Below are positions 38,328-48,549 of a DNA stretch of 64,000 bases, one piece after another; position 1 is the stretch's first letter, and each line of letters opens with the position of its first letter. The position numbers and the translations under genes were made by a program. This stretch comes from Shewanella nanhaiensis. GTDB lineage: Bacteria > Pseudomonadota > Gammaproteobacteria > Enterobacterales > Shewanellaceae. Location: positions 62,001 to 126,000 of the forward strand of contig NZ_JAHZST010000004.1 of NCBI RefSeq assembly GCF_019457885.1. Reading direction: 5' to 3'. A model generated the notes under the pieces. The model worked only from the letters and a program-made list of their open reading frames with translations, was not told the origin of the DNA and did no database searches.

Positions 38328-38642
38328 TGTCATTTGTGTGACGGATCTCTTGTTTGCTTGGTAAGTGAGACGCTCCTCATGTTAGTTCATATTTTCAACC
38401 ACTCTTGCTTACCTAAACTCTGATTAGAGTGGGTATTTATGTGATGGGTGGTGTATTTTTGGTTGTTTTGTGATCTTGAATACCCCGTCCTCTCTTGTTT
38501 GATCTGTTAAATCTCTTCTACTAGAATGCGCCGCGCATGATTTACACCTAAGCGATCCATCGAATGAAAGGCTGCTTGAGTTAGATAAGATGCTGCGTAT
38601 ATTCCAAACACATTTAATTTGTTATTCCTGTAGGAAAAAAAG
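38328..38642. other. Upstream region of satP
   Basis: 315 bases without a gene, T-rich. It should contain the satP promoter and perhaps catabolite control, but no convincing CRP site or -35/-10 pair was seen. Confidence 0.4.
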
Positions 38643-39254
38643 ATGTCAACTAAGCTAGCTAACCCTGCGCCATTAGGGCTGATGGGTTTCGGTATGACCA
38701 CCATACTGTTAAATATCCATAATGCGGGTTTTTTCCCGATTGATTCTATGATTTTAGCCATGGGTATATTTTACGGTGGTTTAGGCCAAGTGATCGTTGG
38801 CTGTATGTGTTTCAAGCGTGGTGATACATTTGGTACCACAGCTTTCACCTCTTATGGATTATTTTGGTTAACCTTAGTTGGCTTATTGGTTATGCCAAAA
38901 CTGGGTCTAACCGAAGCAAGCCCGGCAGGCTTTATGGGTTGGTACCTAACTATGTGGGGTATCTTTACTGCATTTATGTTCGTAGGTTCTTTACGTTACC
39001 CACGTGCTAAGCAGGTTGTTTTTGGCTCTCTTACCATTTTATTCTTCCTATTGGCTGCAAGAGATTTCACCGGTAGCGCTCTGATTGGTACTATCGCTGG
39101 TTTTGAAGGCATTTTCTGTGGTGCAAGTGCTATCTATTTTGCAATGGCACAAGTGTTAAATGCTGAGTATGGTCGTACTATTTTGCCAATCGGTGAGCTT
39201 GCTGTAGAAGAGAGTAAAACTGTTCAAATCGAGACTCAGTTAAAAGCTGCCTAA
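38643..39254 (+). CDS. satP: Acetate/succinate transporter SatP (YaaH/GPR1/FUN34)
   Basis: 203-residue inner-membrane protein with six hydrophobic helices. The family signature [14 protein letters not shown] is at residues 7-20. Imports acetate (and possibly succinate) with protons, as a hexamer in known members. RBS AGGA upstream. A strong terminator follows, so it is expressed alone. Confidence 0.93.
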   Translation: MSTKLANPAPLGLMGFGMTTILLNIHNAGFFPIDSMILAMGIFYGGLGQVIVGCMCFKRGDTFGTTAFTSYGLFWLTLVGLLVMPKLGLTEASPAGFMGWYLTMWGIFTAFMFVGSLRYPRAKQVVFGSLTILFFLLAARDFTGSALIGTIAGFEGIFCGASAIYFAMAQVLNAEYGRTILPIGELAVEESKTVQIETQLKAA

Positions 39255-39283
39255 ATTAACGATGATTTGAGCGTTAACTGATT

Positions 39284-39313
39284 AAAAAAGCTGACATAAA
39301 TGTCAGCTTTTTT
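39284..39313 (+). terminator. Rho-independent terminator after satP
   Basis: AAAAAAGCTGACA, loop TAAA, TGTCAGCTTTTTT: perfect 13-bp stem ending in a T-run. Confidence 0.9.
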
Positions 39314-39469
39314 GTTTTTTAAAGGTAAACCCAAAGTTTATTCATCTAAATAAAACCTTGGTATTAGTTTTTAGTTTATGACTTAATTTAGCTTTCACTG
39401 TTATTAACTGTTGTTATTTTTCTCTTTAGTGGTCAAAATGCCCTTTATTTCCAAAGGATGGGGTTATAT

Positions 39470-41485
39470 ATGCTGGGAGTGTGGCAGTCTTCTGAACGTA
39501 TTTTTTTAATTACAGTAAAAGAGTCTTTTGTTGCTCTGATCCCATTTATTGTTGTTAACTCATCTCTCTCACTGATTTTAGCACTTGTTGATGTATGGAA
39601 ACCTGTGTGGCAACAGAGTGATAATTATATTTGGTTTAGTCAGTTCAGTGTTAATCTTCATGCTTTTTTCCCATTTTTAGTGCTTTTATCTCTCTCTATT
39701 CACTTTGCTAAGTATCTTAATTTATCTCCTGTAGTATTAGCCTCTCTATCGATAGGTACCCTGATCTCACTCCATGTTCATCCTATTGATACTATTGAGG
39801 TATTTGACCATTTCTCTGAAATGTTAACGGATCCTTGGGCTGTCGTTATTCCCATCTTTATGGCTTACACTTTAAAGAAAGTGTCCTTTATAAAATCGTT
39901 AAACTTTATCAAAACAAGTAATTTAAATGGATATTTAAAACTGCATCTGAACTTGCTTGTCCCTATGGTGATAAGCTTTTTTGTGGTTACTATTTTTATT
40001 CTGATCTCATCTTATTTTTTAGAGTATATAATCGAGTTTTCTCTGTCTTATCTAAAAGAGGCTGGAAGTTATGGTCTCGTTATTTTTAGAGTGATAACCA
40101 CTCATCTGCTTTGGAGTGTAGGTGTTCATGGAGATATTGCTTTTAATCTATTTATGGGAACTGATCACGGGTTATTGGAACCTTTTAAAAATTTATCCAT
40201 AAATCAATTTATGGATATTTTTATCCTATTTGGCGGTAGTGGGGGGACTATGGCATTGATTATAGCTATATTTATCTCCTCAAAAGATAACGGTTCTTTG
40301 AATGTTGCAAAAATAGCCCTGCCTTTTTCATTTTTTAATATAAATGAAATTTTGATTTATGGTCTTCCTATTACGTTTAATCCTAAACTTATCATTCCGT
40401 TTGTTTTACTGCCCTGTATGAATATGTTTCTTGGCTACTTTGCTATTTCATGGGGGCTACTTACTTTTAGTGGCCACTCAGTTACTTGGATCACGCCGCC
40501 TTTATTAAATGCTTATATTGCTAGTGAAAACTTCACCGTAGTTGCTTTTCAGGCTGGCTTAATCGGCTTAAATGTGATGCTTTACCTACCATTTGTACGA
40601 CGTTTTGAAGTACTCAATACAGGTAACAGTCTGTTTGATAATGTTTTAGAGCATAAAATACAGTTACAAACAGAGTTTGCCCGAATATCTGAACTTAATT
40701 ATGTCCAGAAACAATCGGAAGAGTTAGCCGCTGATAATAAATTGCAGAAAACCATTCAAGAGGTATTAAGTGGAGAGTTACTTCTGCATTACCAACCAAA
40801 AATTTGCTTGGATACAAATGAGGTTATCGGTTTTGAAGCACTGCTGAGACTAAGAATGGACTCTGGAAAAATTGTCGGTCCCTATTTTATCAAGGAGTTT
40901 GATGATGCTGGATTTGCCAATTTAATCGATAACTTTGTGATTAAAACAGTTGCTGAAGATCTTCTTAAATGGCATGGAGAGGGGTTTAATCCAAAAGTGA
41001 GTATTAACTTAAACCCTAATAATATCTTAGAGAAGCAAACACAAAACTTACTCATCGATATGCTAGGCTCTATGGCTCACAATGTTGAGATCGAATTGCT
41101 GGAATCCGCTTTTATGTTAGATCTGAAACGGGTTGAAGAGACTATCGATCTATTAAGCAGTTATGGTTTCTCTTTCGTGTTGGATGATTTTGGCACAGGC
41201 TTTTCCAGTCTTAGCTTGCTCAGTAAGATTAGAGTGAACGGGGTTAAGTTAGATAGGAGTATTCTCGAGCATACGGTCGATCCTAAGGGGCAAACTCTCT
41301 ACAAACATACCTGTATGTTATGTAAAAGTTTGGGCTTTAATCTCATTGCAGAGGGGGTCGAAACCAAGGAGGAGGCCGATTTTGTCAGGCAGGCTGGCGT
41401 CGATTGTATACAGGGCTGGTTATACTCAAAAGCAATGCCGATGCAGGAAGCGAAAAAATATGCTCAATCGATAGAGACTCATTAG
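39470..41485 (+). CDS. PTS EIIC-like membrane domain fused to EAL c-di-GMP phosphodiesterase
   Basis: 671 residues from ATG 39470; an ATG four codons earlier has its Shine-Dalgarno too close. Residues about 1-390 form a lactose/cellobiose-type EIIC permease with many helices, GVHGDIAF and the NEILIYGLPITFNP signature. Residues about 425-670 form an EAL domain with FEALLRL, INLNPNN, IELLES, LDDFGTGFSSL, VKLD and AEGVET, i.e. the catalytic residues are all present. No EIIA or EIIB is attached. Probably senses or binds a sugar and degrades c-di-GMP in response. Confidence 0.9.
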   Translation: MLGVWQSSERIFLITVKESFVALIPFIVVNSSLSLILALVDVWKPVWQQSDNYIWFSQFSVNLHAFFPFLVLLSLSIHFAKYLNLSPVVLASLSIGTLISLHVHPIDTIEVFDHFSEMLTDPWAVVIPIFMAYTLKKVSFIKSLNFIKTSNLNGYLKLHLNLLVPMVISFFVVTIFILISSYFLEYIIEFSLSYLKEAGSYGLVIFRVITTHLLWSVGVHGDIAFNLFMGTDHGLLEPFKNLSINQFMDIFILFGGSGGTMALIIAIFISSKDNGSLNVAKIALPFSFFNINEILIYGLPITFNPKLIIPFVLLPCMNMFLGYFAISWGLLTFSGHSVTWITPPLLNAYIASENFTVVAFQAGLIGLNVMLYLPFVRRFEVLNTGNSLFDNVLEHKIQLQTEFARISELNYVQKQSEELAADNKLQKTIQEVLSGELLLHYQPKICLDTNEVIGFEALLRLRMDSGKIVGPYFIKEFDDAGFANLIDNFVIKTVAEDLLKWHGEGFNPKVSINLNPNNILEKQTQNLLIDMLGSMAHNVEIELLESAFMLDLKRVEETIDLLSSYGFSFVLDDFGTGFSSLSLLSKIRVNGVKLDRSILEHTVDPKGQTLYKHTCMLCKSLGFNLIAEGVETKEEADFVRQAGVDCIQGWLYSKAMPMQEAKKYAQSIETH

Positions 41486-41511
41486 CAGGAAGCTTGCAGT
41501 ATAAGAATGCA

Positions 41512-41534
41512 AAAAGGGGCGTTATGCCCCTTTT
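41512..41534. terminator. Bidirectional terminator
   Basis: AAAAGGGGC, loop GTTAT, GCCCCTTTT: perfect 9-bp stem with A-run and T-run on either side, between the convergent EAL and POT genes. Confidence 0.85.
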
Positions 41535-41561
41535 CTAATTCACTTGTTGCAGTATGACTTG

Positions 41562-43094
41562 CTAGCTTCTCTGCAGCTTAAGTAGCCACTTGCCGTAGAG
41601 GTAGATCCCAACGGCAGAGATGGTACCGATCGCAGCGATAATGTACCAAGCCATGCCAATATCATGTGTGTTGTAGAGTAAGGTTGTTAATGACTTTGCA
41701 GATTCACCTGTGTAACTCACTAGAGTGGTAAAGGCTTCACCTTGAGGAATGGCGTCGATCTCGGTCTGGCTCATACCACGCTCAGCTAGCAGTTGAAGAG
41801 AGAAGATCTCTTTTGATGCGAACATCTCGTACAGTTTAGGACCAAAATAGCCCTCTAATGTCCAGCCAATCCCTTGTGGCAGCATCACAAACCCTAGGTA
41901 CATGGCTTTCTTACCTTCAGGTGCTATGTTGCCCATAAACTCATTCTTTTTAGGGCTGATCATCATCTCACCAAACGAGAACATGGCGATGGCTAACACC
42001 ATCATCCAGGCTGCGTTAGTGGCACCAATTAATACGAAAGCCAGAATACTCATTAGACAGCCGCCTAACATGGCTGTGGTTATCCGATATTTGGCTGTTA
42101 GCGCCGCGACTAAGAAACAGCTGGTCATGATCATACCTGCATTGAGGTTGAGCATGCCCTCAGGCATCACCTTAGTACCGGTATTATCCAGTCCAAGCCA
42201 GAACTGTAATATGCCGTTTGATGTACCCTCTGGGCCAAATAACGAGGTGACAATCACGCTCGTATCGACCCACTCCGCAATATGGATTGGCAGTACGTCA
42301 AACAGAGAGTTAAACAGGAACCAGAAACCGGCAAAAACCAACATGTAGTAGATGACGATAGGTTTTTTCAGTTCGTGCCAAGCATCCTTCCAGAGGACTT
42401 CTTGGTGTAACTCACCCGCTTTAATTTTACGTTTACGCTCTAAACGCTCCTCTTTTCCAGGTTCTTTATAAGCAAGTAAAAAAAGGAAGTTAAGAGAGAT
42501 AATCGCGGCGCAGGCGTAAAACACATTGTCCCATGAGAGCTGACGCATATGTACGGCAACAAGCGGTCCTAAGAAGCCGCCAATATTAACCACTTGATAG
42601 AAGATACCCCAGGCCATGGAGGTGTTTTGTCTGCCCGTTGAGAGAACTAGCGTCCCTTGGATCCCTGGTTTAAATATACCAGTACCGCCAGCAAGTAATA
42701 TGGCGCCAAATAGGAAACCATAGAAGCTAGGGAAGAGGGCCATCATGAGGTAGCCGGCAATCTTGATGATGGTTGAAGCGAAAATTGTCTCTTTATAGCC
42801 TACGCGGTCTGAAATCCCACCAGTGAAAACGGGGATAAATGTCTGCATAAATGCCCAGATGGCGATAATGACACCGTAATCACTAAGGCTGATGCCGAGT
42901 CCACCTTCAGAAACAGGGGCTTTTGCATAGAGGCCAGCACTGGCTTTTACTCCGTAATAGGCGATACGCTCAACGAGCTCCATTCCGCCTACAATCCAAA
43001 AAATATAACTTAAGCTGGCAATCGAGGCCCACATGCCTAACTGCTTCACTTCCCGCAGATCGTTATCCGCGTAAGCGTCTTTGGAATCGCTCAT
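41562..43094 (-). CDS. POT-family proton-coupled peptide transporter
   Basis: 510 residues, about 12-14 transmembrane helices. The POT signature ExxERxxYYG is present as MELVERIAYYG in helix 1; GGISDRVGY and FKPGIQGTLV follow. Imports di- or tripeptides with protons. Longer periplasmic loop near the C-terminus (about residues 415-465) than in E. coli DtpA. RBS AAAGG. Stands alone. Confidence 0.9.
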   Translation of the reverse strand: MSDSKDAYADNDLREVKQLGMWASIASLSYIFWIVGGMELVERIAYYGVKASAGLYAKAPVSEGGLGISLSDYGVIIAIWAFMQTFIPVFTGGISDRVGYKETIFASTIIKIAGYLMMALFPSFYGFLFGAILLAGGTGIFKPGIQGTLVLSTGRQNTSMAWGIFYQVVNIGGFLGPLVAVHMRQLSWDNVFYACAAIISLNFLFLLAYKEPGKEERLERKRKIKAGELHQEVLWKDAWHELKKPIVIYYMLVFAGFWFLFNSLFDVLPIHIAEWVDTSVIVTSLFGPEGTSNGILQFWLGLDNTGTKVMPEGMLNLNAGMIMTSCFLVAALTAKYRITTAMLGGCLMSILAFVLIGATNAAWMMVLAIAMFSFGEMMISPKKNEFMGNIAPEGKKAMYLGFVMLPQGIGWTLEGYFGPKLYEMFASKEIFSLQLLAERGMSQTEIDAIPQGEAFTTLVSYTGESAKSLTTLLYNTHDIGMAWYIIAAIGTISAVGIYLYGKWLLKLQRS

Positions 43095-43363
43095 ACCTTT
43101 CCTTTAATTATTATTATTTAATGTTATTAGTACTGATTGCTTGTGATTAAATAGGTTAGTTGGATGTGCCATAAGGCTAATCGGCTGTAACCGCACCGAT
43201 ACTCTACCTAATTCAGTTGAAAAACACCAAGCGATTAGTTGAAAGTGAGTTGTGTTCAGCATCGATTATCATAAGCATAGAGAAAGATAAGTAAGGCTAA
43301 ATAATGGGAGGCGAGTTAATGGAGCAAGTACAAGTGAGGAAAGGGTTTGAGAGATTAAAAAAT

Positions 43364-43392
43364 GAGGGGCATAGCCCCTCATGTTACTCTGT
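43364..43392 (-). terminator. Terminator of the ImpA-type gene
   Basis: ATGAGGGGC, loop ATA, GCCCCTCAT: perfect 9-bp stem, with an A-run at 43367-43372 that gives a U-run in the minus-strand transcript. Confidence 0.8.
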
Positions 43393-43409
43393 TACTGGCA
43401 GCGACTTAT

Positions 43410-46382
43410 CTAATCTAGCGGCCACACCTGATTGCCATCAACAGGCACAGATTGAAGATCTAACCCTAAACAGTAATCACCTGGGTTATAGACATAAACC
43501 TGTTTGGCGATAATGCTGAAGTTAAACCCTGCAACCTGATCTTTAGCTGCTTGGCTGGTGGCGAGTCCCCACATCAGATAGAGCTCACGGTAATCTAGCT
43601 GAGTTGAGTAGCTCATTGCCACCAGTAAGAAATCATTATTTGAGATCCCTTTTGCAGCATCCAAACTAAATTGACTAAAGCCAAGTTGTGCCCGCTTTTG
43701 TAGCCATAGCGCGTCCGAAGCTTTAGCGCGCTCAAACTCACGTAACAAGATATGCAAACGGGCAAGTAGGTGCCAACCATCCTCCAGCGCCCCATTTTTT
43801 TGTGCGGCCACCATCATCTGTAGCATAGTCGCCATGCCATTAGACCAGCTGGTGAGTTTAGCCTCTTGCATATAGTTAAACGGGTCGGCTTGTTTCATGC
43901 TGGCCTGTAACACTTCAAACTCATCCTTGATAGATAAGCCCTGACATGAGGGAAGTTTACCGCTCTCTTTAAAACCACGAGATTTGGTGTAGTAGGAGTA
44001 TGGGTTGGTCGAGGCGTGACCGTCATGACCATCAAACCTGAGCTTTCCCTTCTCTAAACCGTGGCCAAGTTCATGAATATCACCGTGTCCTGTAGGGCTG
44101 AATGACCAGTTTGCGTCATAGGGATTACCTGAGCAGCCGGCTCCACATGTGGCTTGATCCGCATTCATATGCTTTACCGTATCGAGATTATCAAGCTCCC
44201 ACCCTTGCGCTGTTGCGAAGTCGGTTATCTCGCTAACAGAGTCAATGTGTGGTCCTTTGAAACCTGCTAACAGGTGCGGGTAGTTATGAACATGGGTCAT
44301 AATGGCTTGCCCCATCTTCTCTGGCGTATCCCAAAGAGGCTCATGGGACATGGTGGTTTTCATCTTATCAAGGCGTGAATGAACTTCGAAATGTTCAGTG
44401 GCAAGCTCTGCCCAGTCAAACTCTGCAGCGCTGAGTTGCTGCATAAATTGAGCGCCGTCCATGCCGTTACGCCAGTAGGGGTGAAGACCAATATTGGTGA
44501 AGGTAAACTGAGTCGCTAAATCGCCTTTATCAAATTTCACCTGCATGGGGCCGCCATAAGGTGAGGTAAATTTGATTGTTTCACCCGGTTTTATCTCCAC
44601 ATGGGTAGATTGCAGGTATTTAGGGCGATTATAGCCATTTGTTGCGTACTCATGGGTTGAAGCCGATCTTTGGGTGTTGATAAATACCCAAGTTTTTACA
44701 TCACTGCTATCGGTTCTGGAGATTGTCACCGTTTGACCTGGTAAGGCATAAACACCAGCAGAGCGAAATCCCTGTTTACTGGTGATGCTGACTGACTTGT
44801 CCGTTGGCGTAATATGGGAGAAGTCGGTGCGGCTAAAGTTGCCTAAGTCTGCAGGAACTGGATTGATTTCGCGATAGTTGTAGACAGTGTTGTCGGCAAA
44901 CATGGCTTGAAGGTAATCCATCGTATCGCTTGTCGCGACATCCATAGGGTAGCTTAATTGGCTACGGTAACTGTCACCAAGTAGGGTGATATATTTGTAG
45001 AGTCGATGACTCTCGAGCTTAAACATATCCAGATGTTGGCTATCGAGGGATTGAAGTTGAGCTCTGATGTTATTGAGTGCAGGCTTGTACTGTTCGTTAA
45101 AGTTGGTATCGCAGTTACTGGCACAGTTCGCTAAGGTAAAATCTGGCGACTGTTCCTTTAAAAGGGTTAGCCACAAAGCCTCATCGGTGAGAGATGGCTT
45201 AGCAGTGAGCATCGCCTGATAGTTTGACCAATTAGCTTTGTCGGGAGAGAAAAAGTTTCCAGGTCCTCCAGGACCTTGCATGGAGAAGTCCATCACACCT
45301 AGTACTGTTTGGGTCAGCGGTACGCTGTTCCAGCTATGCAGATGCATATAGAGTAATGGCGTGTTTTCCAGCTGGGCTGAGGTTAGTAGTTCGCTAACAT
45401 CTTGCTCACTCAGATCGCCACTTGAGCCTGTGATAATCAGATCTGCCTGGCTTAGACAGCTCGATTGAGTCGCTTTATCTTCACAGAGGCTGACGTTCCA
45501 GCTTGGGTAGTGAGTAGCAATCCAAGCCATGATCCGTGAAACTGTGCTGTCGCCCATCAGGAACAGACGCACCTCTTCAGTCTGTGCTTGTGCAAGCTCC
45601 TTATCGAACAACCAAGCAAGTAGCCCTTTGAAGTTTTCTTGATAATCTAGATTGTTCCCTTGCTGCATACTCGAGATGATATCGGTGCCAAAGGCGGCGT
45701 TTCGTTGACCGTTTTTATCGCTGGCAGCAGCAAAAACTCTTCCACCATTGCCTCTAATGAGTTCAAAACTTTTGGTTTGAGGGTAGTAGTGGACAGATTG
45801 ATTGAGGCGGATCATCTGCGAATGCTGTCCAGAATCATATTGGATACTGTTACCTTGATAGATGCTCTGTAAAAAGTGGGCATTATCTTGACGATACAGC
45901 TCTATCAGCTTGAGTGAACGGTCGATAAGTTGAGGTTCGAGTCCTGCTACTAGTTTAGGGTCGCCAAGCGTAACGGCCGCACTGATCTGATCTTTGAGTG
46001 AGATATTGAGTTGATCTTCGCTGCTTTTACCTGCGCTGTCAGTGACATTCAGTGCCACCTTAAGCTGAGCATCTTCGATAAGCGAGGAAGCATCGATGAC
46101 AAGGCTTGAACTGGTGTCACCGCTGAGATTAACTTGTGGACCGCTGACTATTCGCCATTGATATTTGGCTTCGCCTTCATTATGTAGGCTGACCTCGGCC
46201 GACAGCGTGATAGGAAGATGATTCCAGCTCTCAATATCTTGGCCCAGTTCAACATCTGGTGCAGCCAAAGTAGGGGGAGGAGTACCGCCACCATTGTTAT
46301 CATTCGAGCCATTGTCGGCGTCACCGCCTCCACATGCCGTTATGCCAATAAATAAACAGGTTGAGAGCAGCTTGTGCTTCAT
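43410..46382 (-). CDS. ImpA-family zinc metalloprotease, lipoprotein
   Basis: 990 residues. Lipobox ITACGG at about residue 18, then a Gly/Asn/Pro-rich linker (GGGDADNGSNDNNGGG), an Ig-like domain (about 35-135), a long middle part and a gluzincin-like catalytic domain with HELGHGLE near residue 765. This matches the ImpA (M88/M60-like) family; Pseudomonas ImpA cleaves O-glycosylated mucin-type proteins. Probably outer-membrane anchored and exposed. Several Cys pairs (CASNC, CGAGC). RBS GGAAG. No partner gene nearby. Confidence 0.85.
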   Translation of the reverse strand: MKHKLLSTCLFIGITACGGGDADNGSNDNNGGGTPPPTLAAPDVELGQDIESWNHLPITLSAEVSLHNEGEAKYQWRIVSGPQVNLSGDTSSSLVIDASSLIEDAQLKVALNVTDSAGKSSEDQLNISLKDQISAAVTLGDPKLVAGLEPQLIDRSLKLIELYRQDNAHFLQSIYQGNSIQYDSGQHSQMIRLNQSVHYYPQTKSFELIRGNGGRVFAAASDKNGQRNAAFGTDIISSMQQGNNLDYQENFKGLLAWLFDKELAQAQTEEVRLFLMGDSTVSRIMAWIATHYPSWNVSLCEDKATQSSCLSQADLIITGSSGDLSEQDVSELLTSAQLENTPLLYMHLHSWNSVPLTQTVLGVMDFSMQGPGGPGNFFSPDKANWSNYQAMLTAKPSLTDEALWLTLLKEQSPDFTLANCASNCDTNFNEQYKPALNNIRAQLQSLDSQHLDMFKLESHRLYKYITLLGDSYRSQLSYPMDVATSDTMDYLQAMFADNTVYNYREINPVPADLGNFSRTDFSHITPTDKSVSITSKQGFRSAGVYALPGQTVTISRTDSSDVKTWVFINTQRSASTHEYATNGYNRPKYLQSTHVEIKPGETIKFTSPYGGPMQVKFDKGDLATQFTFTNIGLHPYWRNGMDGAQFMQQLSAAEFDWAELATEHFEVHSRLDKMKTTMSHEPLWDTPEKMGQAIMTHVHNYPHLLAGFKGPHIDSVSEITDFATAQGWELDNLDTVKHMNADQATCGAGCSGNPYDANWSFSPTGHGDIHELGHGLEKGKLRFDGHDGHASTNPYSYYTKSRGFKESGKLPSCQGLSIKDEFEVLQASMKQADPFNYMQEAKLTSWSNGMATMLQMMVAAQKNGALEDGWHLLARLHILLREFERAKASDALWLQKRAQLGFSQFSLDAAKGISNNDFLLVAMSYSTQLDYRELYLMWGLATSQAAKDQVAGFNFSIIAKQVYVYNPGDYCLGLDLQSVPVDGNQVWPLD

Positions 46383-46574
46383 CTTGATGCTTCCGATGTT
46401 TTAATTTTGTTGCATTTTGCACTAAAGGTAGTTACAACACAAAATATTCTTTAATAACAATGATTAAGCCAAATTATTGGCAGGGTCATAATGTTGGCGG
46501 GATAGGAGGAACATAAAATTTAATATAAATCTTATGGTTAGCAGCTGAAGATGTTAACTCTAAGAGTGGGGGGA

Positions 46575-48371
46575 TTAGCCCGTTTGGCACTGATCTTTAA
46601 GCTCACTGGCGAAGACGAAGTTATTCTTTCCTCTCTGTTTTGCCTGGTACATCGCCTTATCGGCTTTATTTATTAAAGCTGTACCATCTAGCCCATCATC
46701 GGGAGCAACAGCTATGCCTATACTCAGGCCTATTTGGCACACCTGCTCCTGCAGTAAGAAGTTGATTGCCAGCGAGTCGATCATCTTGTTTGCGATATGC
46801 TCGACGGCACCGAGATCGCTCACAAAGGGGAGGATAATGATAAACTCATCTCCGCCGACCCTAGCGATAATGTCATCTTCCCTTATGGCCTCAGAAAGCC
46901 TTATCGCGACCTCTTTTAGGAGTTGATCTCCTGCTTGATGACCTAAGGTGTCATTGATGCTTTTGAAGTTATCCAGATCGGCAAACATTACCACAAGCTT
47001 ATTGCCTTTCTTGAGCCCAGCTTTTAAGTACTCCTTCATCTGTTGACCTGCATACTCACGGGTTGGTAGACCCGTTAAGGTGTCATGGTGGGCCATATGA
47101 TTGAGTTTTTGCTGGAGCTGGTCTCGCTCTATGGCGTTATTTTTAAACACCTCCATCGCTTTCGCCATCTTACCCACCTCATCTTTGCGCTCAGAGACTG
47201 AGATGTTGATATTGAGCTCGTTACGAGACAGGCGGGTCATCATATGCGTCATGGCGACGATAGGCAGTGAGATATCGGCCGCCAACAGGTAACCGAGAAA
47301 GAAGATAACGATAGCAATAATAGCGCCACTTAAGATAAGAAAGTGGCTCATGGTATAGACAGGAGATAAGATCTCATTAGTGTCTATCTCGGCGACAATG
47401 GCCCACCTAGTTCCGAGAAAGTCGACAGGTGCAAACGCTGAAAATACGGAGATACCTCGGTAATCCTTAATTCTGGCACTGCCGGCCTCTCCGGCAAGGG
47501 CGCGATGAACTGAGGGAGTATCGACCTGAGTTTTAAGTATACTTCGGCCTTGAAAGAATCGTGAGTCGCTGCGCATCAAGAGATCTGGCCCCACAAGATA
47601 GGTCTCACCACTCTCTCCCATGCCAGCGGTGACTTGCATGACTCGGTTCAGTGGGGCGAGGGGCATCTGAAATGCAATGATGCCGATATAACGTCGATTA
47701 CTATCAAATACTGGTGATGCGATAAAGCTGGCTGGAGCATGATGACTTGGTTCATAGGGGGAGAAATCTGCAAAAAGATGCTGACTGATTTTTGGACGAG
47801 CGTTGAGCTCCTGTATTAAACGACTTAAGTGAGTTTCTCGCCAAGGGCCTGTCAATAGGTTCGTCGCAAAATCCTCCTCTTTTTTGACGCTATAGATAAG
47901 GTCCCCTTGGGTATTAAACAGGAAGAGATCGTGAAACTCCCGAGTGGAAACTAGGTTTCTAAATGCGGGGTGATACTCACTATGGTACTTGTCATAGATT
48001 GAAGCGTTATCGGCTCGATGCAGCGCACTCTTGTGTTCATTAGAGAAGGGATTCATGCGTATATAGGTATCTTGAAGTTGCCGAGTCTGCTCACTTTCCA
48101 TTGCAAGCCAAGCTTGAGAAAAATGTTGGATAGCAGAGATAACAAGTGGACTTTGAGCGTGGAAGTAGAGGTCTTTTTCGATAACGGAGAAGTAGGTATC
48201 TAATGATGAAGTTCTAGATTCCAACAGCGAGCTCAGTTTATCTTCTGCCGAGTCGGTCATCTCATTTTTGGCGATGGTAAAGGCAATAAAAGCAGTGATT
48301 AATGCGGAAAGCAGCGCAAAACAGATCATAACAATAGGAAATTTATGGGTGATCTTTAAATTTGTGAACAT
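46575..48371 (-). CDS. Cache-HAMP-GGDEF diguanylate cyclase
   Basis: 598 residues. Transmembrane helix near 12-34, double-Cache periplasmic sensor domain (about 40-335), second helix (about 340-365), HAMP, then GGDEF domain with VGGDEF near residue 503 and the product-inhibition I-site REDD five residues before it. Active-site residues intact, so it should make c-di-GMP in response to a small periplasmic ligand. Stands alone; the EAL fusion 5 kb away is a possible antagonist. Confidence 0.93.
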   Translation of the reverse strand: MFTNLKITHKFPIVMICFALLSALITAFIAFTIAKNEMTDSAEDKLSSLLESRTSSLDTYFSVIEKDLYFHAQSPLVISAIQHFSQAWLAMESEQTRQLQDTYIRMNPFSNEHKSALHRADNASIYDKYHSEYHPAFRNLVSTREFHDLFLFNTQGDLIYSVKKEEDFATNLLTGPWRETHLSRLIQELNARPKISQHLFADFSPYEPSHHAPASFIASPVFDSNRRYIGIIAFQMPLAPLNRVMQVTAGMGESGETYLVGPDLLMRSDSRFFQGRSILKTQVDTPSVHRALAGEAGSARIKDYRGISVFSAFAPVDFLGTRWAIVAEIDTNEILSPVYTMSHFLILSGAIIAIVIFFLGYLLAADISLPIVAMTHMMTRLSRNELNINISVSERKDEVGKMAKAMEVFKNNAIERDQLQQKLNHMAHHDTLTGLPTREYAGQQMKEYLKAGLKKGNKLVVMFADLDNFKSINDTLGHQAGDQLLKEVAIRLSEAIREDDIIARVGGDEFIIILPFVSDLGAVEHIANKMIDSLAINFLLQEQVCQIGLSIGIAVAPDDGLDGTALINKADKAMYQAKQRGKNNFVFASELKDQCQTG

Positions 48372-48549
48372 ACCTTCACCTCAAATAAGCACAGTTAATA
48401 GGGTTAACTACATATTGAAAGGGTAAGTAAGTTAAATTATCTCTGGCTGAGAGCTGCCTGTTATTTATATATCGGCATTTATACTGATCGGTATTAATCT
48501 TTAACTATAGTCGATATTTTGAACTTGGTTCGATAAATGTGGTTTAGCC

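Noticed and set aside
38328..38642. CRP site upstream of satP
   Set aside because: TGTGA half-sites occur but no matching second half at the right spacing.
38507..38761. 84-codon minus-strand frame
   Set aside because: Antisense to the satP start; no RBS and no family features.
43304..43513. 69-codon plus-strand frame
   Set aside because: It crosses the terminator and antisense end of the ImpA-type gene; no support.
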